The position numbers and the translations under genes are program-made. A model generated the notes under the pieces. The model was not told the DNA's origin. It did no database searches and saw nothing but the letters and a program-made list of their open reading frames with translations. This document shows, one piece after another, positions 5,070-7,315 of a stretch of DNA of 7,315 nt (within the stretch, counting starts at the first letter, position 1; the number at the start of each line of letters is the position of its first letter). This DNA comes from Bodonicaedibacter sp963693005 (GTDB lineage Bacteria; Pseudomonadota; Alphaproteobacteria; UBA6184): NCBI GenBank assembly GCA_963693005.1, contig OY843725.1:1-7315 (forward strand), read 5' to 3'.

Positions 5070-7315
5070 ATGCCCTTGTCGCCCTTCACGGGGCAGCGCG
5101 ACCCGGACCTCTCGCCGGACCACAAGGTGCACTCCTCGCTCGGCTCCGCATGGGAGCCCACCTTCCTCCTCGACCACAGGGTCTTCGCCGCCGCCGCCCG
5201 CGACCCCGGGGCAGCGCCCGCAGCGGCCCTGCCCACCCCGAGCTGGGGCCGCCCGCCGCTGGAGGCCGCTGCTCCGTCGGCCCACCGAGACCCATTAGCT
5301 GCCGCCTCCTTCGGGCTCTCCTGCATCGCCCCGCCCTCCCAGCCCTCGTCCCAACAGCAGTCGTCGCAGGACCCATCGACCGCATCGCAGCAGCCGCGAC
5401 CCTTCGGCGCCCCCTCCGGTCGCGCGTCCGGCCCTCCGACGGCGTGGCTCGGGGGCCTGAGCCAAGTCCCGTGCCCCTCCGCCGCCCATGCGCTGCCTAG
5501 CCCTGGGCGCGACGAGGACCGCCCGCGGACACCGGCACGGCCCTCGCCGTCCGTGGAGCCGTCGCTACACCTCCTCGACGAGATGTCCACCATCCGCCCC
5601 GACATGGGCCCGTGCATGGCCGCCGCTGCATCGGCCGCACCTATGGGAGGCTACGCCGGGGTCGACGCCCAGCCGTCCTTCATGTTCCGCCCGACGGGGC
5701 TACCCTTGGCCCCACGCGCCCTGAATCGCCACCCATCCACCGGCAGCCGCGGCTCCGCTGGCTCCTGCGACGGCGCTGCCTGCGGTGCCCCCAGCGCCGC
5801 CCCGGAGCCCAGCGCCGCCCCGGAGCCCAGCGCCGGGCCTCGCTGCTCCCACTACGCCCCGCGCCGCGTGAGGGGCCCTGCTATGGACGACGCCGCGGTG
5901 TCGTTCCTCGCGCGCCCGGACGTCGACGGCCCCCGTCCTAAGACCGCACCTGCATCGTCCACGGTGCCCTCCGCAGCGCCGTCCGCAGCCCCGCAAGGGG
6001 TCCGGGCCTTCGGCGTTCTGGGCACGGCGTCCAGCACCGATCAGCAGGGCACCACGAGCGCCACGGCGTCCTCTGGGACAAATGGAGCGGCGGCAGACGC
6101 GGCGCTGGAGTCGGAGAGCCTCCTGCCGAGCTTCCTCCCGAGCATCGGCGGCGTCTCCTGCATCGCCCCCGCCCCGCCCTCCGTCGTCCTCCCTCCCACC
6201 GCTGCCCCCTTTCAGCTGCAGCGGTCCTCCACAGGAGGAGGAGGCGGTGGGTCGGCCCCCACCTCCCGGCGCAGCAGCGTCGGCTTCAGCGGTGTCGACG
6301 ACGCCCCACGCAGCAGCAGGGACGGCCTGAGCAGCCTGGGCCACGCCATGGCCCGAGGGGAGGGGAGCGCGGGCAGCCGCGAGGAGCGGACGACGGCGGA
6401 GCTCCGCACGAGCCGCGAGGAGCAGCTCATGGCGGAGCTTGAGGCGGAGGGGCGCATGGCCCGGTCGCGGCGGCGCAGCGTGCGGCTGCACGGGGAGTTC
6501 GACGACCCGTCGGCCCCGACGACGCCGCTGCTCACACCGAGCTCCTCCGCCCCAGGGACGCCGCTCTTCGCCCCGGCCCAGGCCGCCGCCGCGCCGCCGC
6601 CGCTCGCAGCCGCAGGAGTCTTCGCGGCGGACCACGGGCCTTTCCACGCAGCGTTGGTTGGGTCCGCGCCCCCGACGCCCACCACACCGTCGGTGCCGCG
6701 GCCGTGGGGCGAGCCGTTCCCGCAGGGCCTCGCTCTCGCCGGGCCACTGCAACACCCCTCGGCCGCGCCCTCCGCGACGGCGTCCACGGCCTCGAGCGTC
6801 GGCTTCGGCACCGCGTGCAGCTCCCTCGCCACCTCCCGCGCCGCGTCGCCCGTCTCCGCCGCCGCCGCCTCCAGCACCGCCGCTCCCATTGCCCCATCCC
6901 TCGGTGGGTCACTCGGTGGGTCCTTCGGCACCGCGGCGATGGCTGCGCCCGGCACCGCCGTAGCGTCGACCGCAGCCGTCGTCGGCGGTGGTGGTGCGGG
7001 GGAAGCGCCGTGTGGAGCACAGCGATCTCTGCGACGCGGCGTTCGACTTCGTCGGGGACCTCGGGTCGGGTGGGAGCGCCGTGCGGGTCGAGCACGCGGT
7101 GCTCCGCCGCCACGCGATGCACGTCGCCCTGAAGCGGATCCCGCTGCTCGCCTCCGCGGACAGCCGTCATGCGAAGGCGCTGCAGGCCGAGGTGAACGTC
7201 CACCGCCGGCTGCGGCACGCCAACATCGTCCGGCTCTTCAGCTACTACAAGAGCGGGGCGTGCGTTGTACTCGTCCTCGAGCTGTGCGAGGGCGGCACTC
7301 TCCTGCAGCGCCTCC
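5070..7315 (+). CDS. Ser/Thr protein kinase with long disordered N-terminus (3' end outside window; frame change near 7000)
   Basis: The frame starting at ATG 5070 is open with strong GC3 bias for about 640 codons. That part is Pro/Ser/Ala/Gly-rich and disordered, with a tandem SAAPEP repeat (residues 242-253), two SCIAP motifs (84-88, 363-367), two SSVGF motifs (402, 575), a charged helix-prone stretch at about 436-472 (SREERTTAEL...MAELEAEGRMARSRRRSVR) and several TP sites (485, 489, 497, 536, 539). The kinase N-lobe then appears one frame on, from about 7006. Numbered as if one base were removed, it has a glycine loop LGSGGSAV (664-671, third Gly replaced by Ala), VALK with Lys688, the alpha-C Glu707 in QAEVNVHRRLRHANIVRLF, and hinge VLVLELCEGGTL (733-744). 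The N-lobe resembles both MAP2K/STE-type and Aurora-type kinases; the catalytic loop and DFG lie beyond the window, so subfamily and activity are open. An upstream in-frame ATG at 4998 is less likely. Confidence 0.7.
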   Translation, partial: MPLSPFTGQRDPDLSPDHKVHSSLGSAWEPTFLLDHRVFAAAARDPGAAPAAALPTPSWGRPPLEAAAPSAHRDPLAAASFGLSCIAPPSQPSSQQQSSQDPSTASQQPRPFGAPSGRASGPPTAWLGGLSQVPCPSAAHALPSPGRDEDRPRTPARPSPSVEPSLHLLDEMSTIRPDMGPCMAAAASAAPMGGYAGVDAQPSFMFRPTGLPLAPRALNRHPSTGSRGSAGSCDGAACGAPSAAPEPSAAPEPSAGPRCSHYAPRRVRGPAMDDAAVSFLARPDVDGPRPKTAPASSTVPSAAPSAAPQGVRAFGVLGTASSTDQQGTTSATASSGTNGAAADAALESESLLPSFLPSIGGVSCIAPAPPSVVLPPTAAPFQLQRSSTGGGGGGSAPTSRRSSVGFSGVDDAPRSSRDGLSSLGHAMARGEGSAGSREERTTAELRTSREEQLMAELEAEGRMARSRRRSVRLHGEFDDPSAPTTPLLTPSSSAPGTPLFAPAQAAAAPPPLAAAGVFAADHGPFHAALVGSAPPTPTTPSVPRPWGEPFPQGLALAGPLQHPSAAPSATASTASSVGFGTACSSLATSRAASPVSAAAASSTAAPIAPSLGGSLGGSFGTAAMAAPGTAVASTAAVVGGGGAGEAPCGAQRSLRRGVRLRRGPRVGWERRAGRARGAPPPRDARRPEADPAARLRGQPSCEGAAGRGERPPPAAARQHRPALQLLQERGVRCTRPRAVRGRHSPAAP
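5793..5835 (+). repeat. 18-nt tandem repeat encoding SAAPEP in the kinase N-terminus
   Basis: AGCGCCGCCCCGGAGCCC is present at 5793-5810 and 5811-5828, followed by a partial third copy to 5835. The unit is a multiple of three, so changes in copy number would keep the frame. It is part of the disordered region. Confidence 0.8.
6960..7011 (+). other. Reading-frame discontinuity between the disordered region and the kinase domain
   Basis: The N-terminal part is read in the frame of 5070. The kinase N-lobe is read in the next frame, which only opens after a TAG at 6961-6963 and has no ATG before the kinase core (the first, at 7117-7119, lies between the glycine loop and Lys688). Removing one base restores a single frame. 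The G5 run at 6998-7002 is an obvious place for a one-base sequence error, giving GAGKRRVEHSDL. A 46-nt intron from GT 6960 to AG 7005 would also join the frames, with a weak donor GTAGCG. Translational frameshifting is a third option. Confidence 0.65.

Noticed and set aside
5700..6755. 351-codon open frame on the - strand opposite the kinase N-terminus
   Set aside because: The composition is Arg/Gly/Ala low complexity. The + strand frame from 5070 is open throughout, has strong GC3 and leads into a kinase.
6904..6963. Intron GTGGGT...CCGTAG between the kinase halves
   Set aside because: The boundaries look attractive, but its length of 60 nt is a multiple of three and does not bring the two halves into one frame.
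1..7315. High-GC bacterial operon
   Set aside because: No ribosome-binding sites at sensible spacing, long A/T-rich gaps before each gene, a eukaryotic kinase with a 640-residue disordered N-terminus and a mitochondrial-type small protein all argue for a eukaryote.

Overview
The window looks like a stretch of compact, very GC-rich nuclear DNA from a unicellular eukaryote. Coding regions are strongly biased to G or C at third codon positions. Intergenic gaps (about 130 to 430 nt) are visibly richer in A and T. No Shine-Dalgarno-like spacing precedes the starts. Products include two proteins with ER signal peptides, one small single-span membrane protein of probable mitochondrial type, and a eukaryotic-type protein kinase with a long disordered N-terminus. 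I cannot name the lineage. GC-rich flagellates such as diplonemid/kinetoplastid relatives or bicosoecid stramenopiles would fit, but this is a guess.

Layout, all on the + strand, head to tail: (1) the 3' end of a Ser/Pro/Ala-rich protein (1-491); (2) a 119-residue probable mitochondrial inner-membrane protein (625-984); (3) a 430-nt gap with a strong GC hairpin and an A-rich, T-poor leader (985-1414); (4) a 180-residue hypothetical protein with one helix and a disordered tail, carrying a G-quadruplex-type G tract (1415-1957); (5) a 268-residue secreted protein with eight lumenal cysteines, family unknown (2139-2945); (6) a secreted GH27 glycosidase resembling the plant beta-L-arabinopyranosidase/alpha-galactosidase (APSE) type (3251-4708); (7) a 361-nt gap with a candidate polyadenylation region and two hairpins; (8) a kinase gene running off the right end (5070-7315+). 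In gene 8 the long low-complexity N-terminus and the kinase domain lie in different frames, so there is a frameshift, a small intron or a sequence error near 6960-7011.

The two secreted proteins (5 and 6) are adjacent. They share a 10-nt word (GTGCCGTTGT) 25 and 24 nt before their ATGs. Related G/T-rich, TGCC and CAGC elements precede genes 2 and 8. This repeated start-proximal signature, the uniform gene orientation and upstream out-of-frame ATGs suggest that mRNA 5' ends lie very close to the start codons, either by trans-splicing at a CAG or from an initiator-type promoter. The sequence alone cannot decide between these. No mobile element, CRISPR array, tRNA or rRNA was seen.
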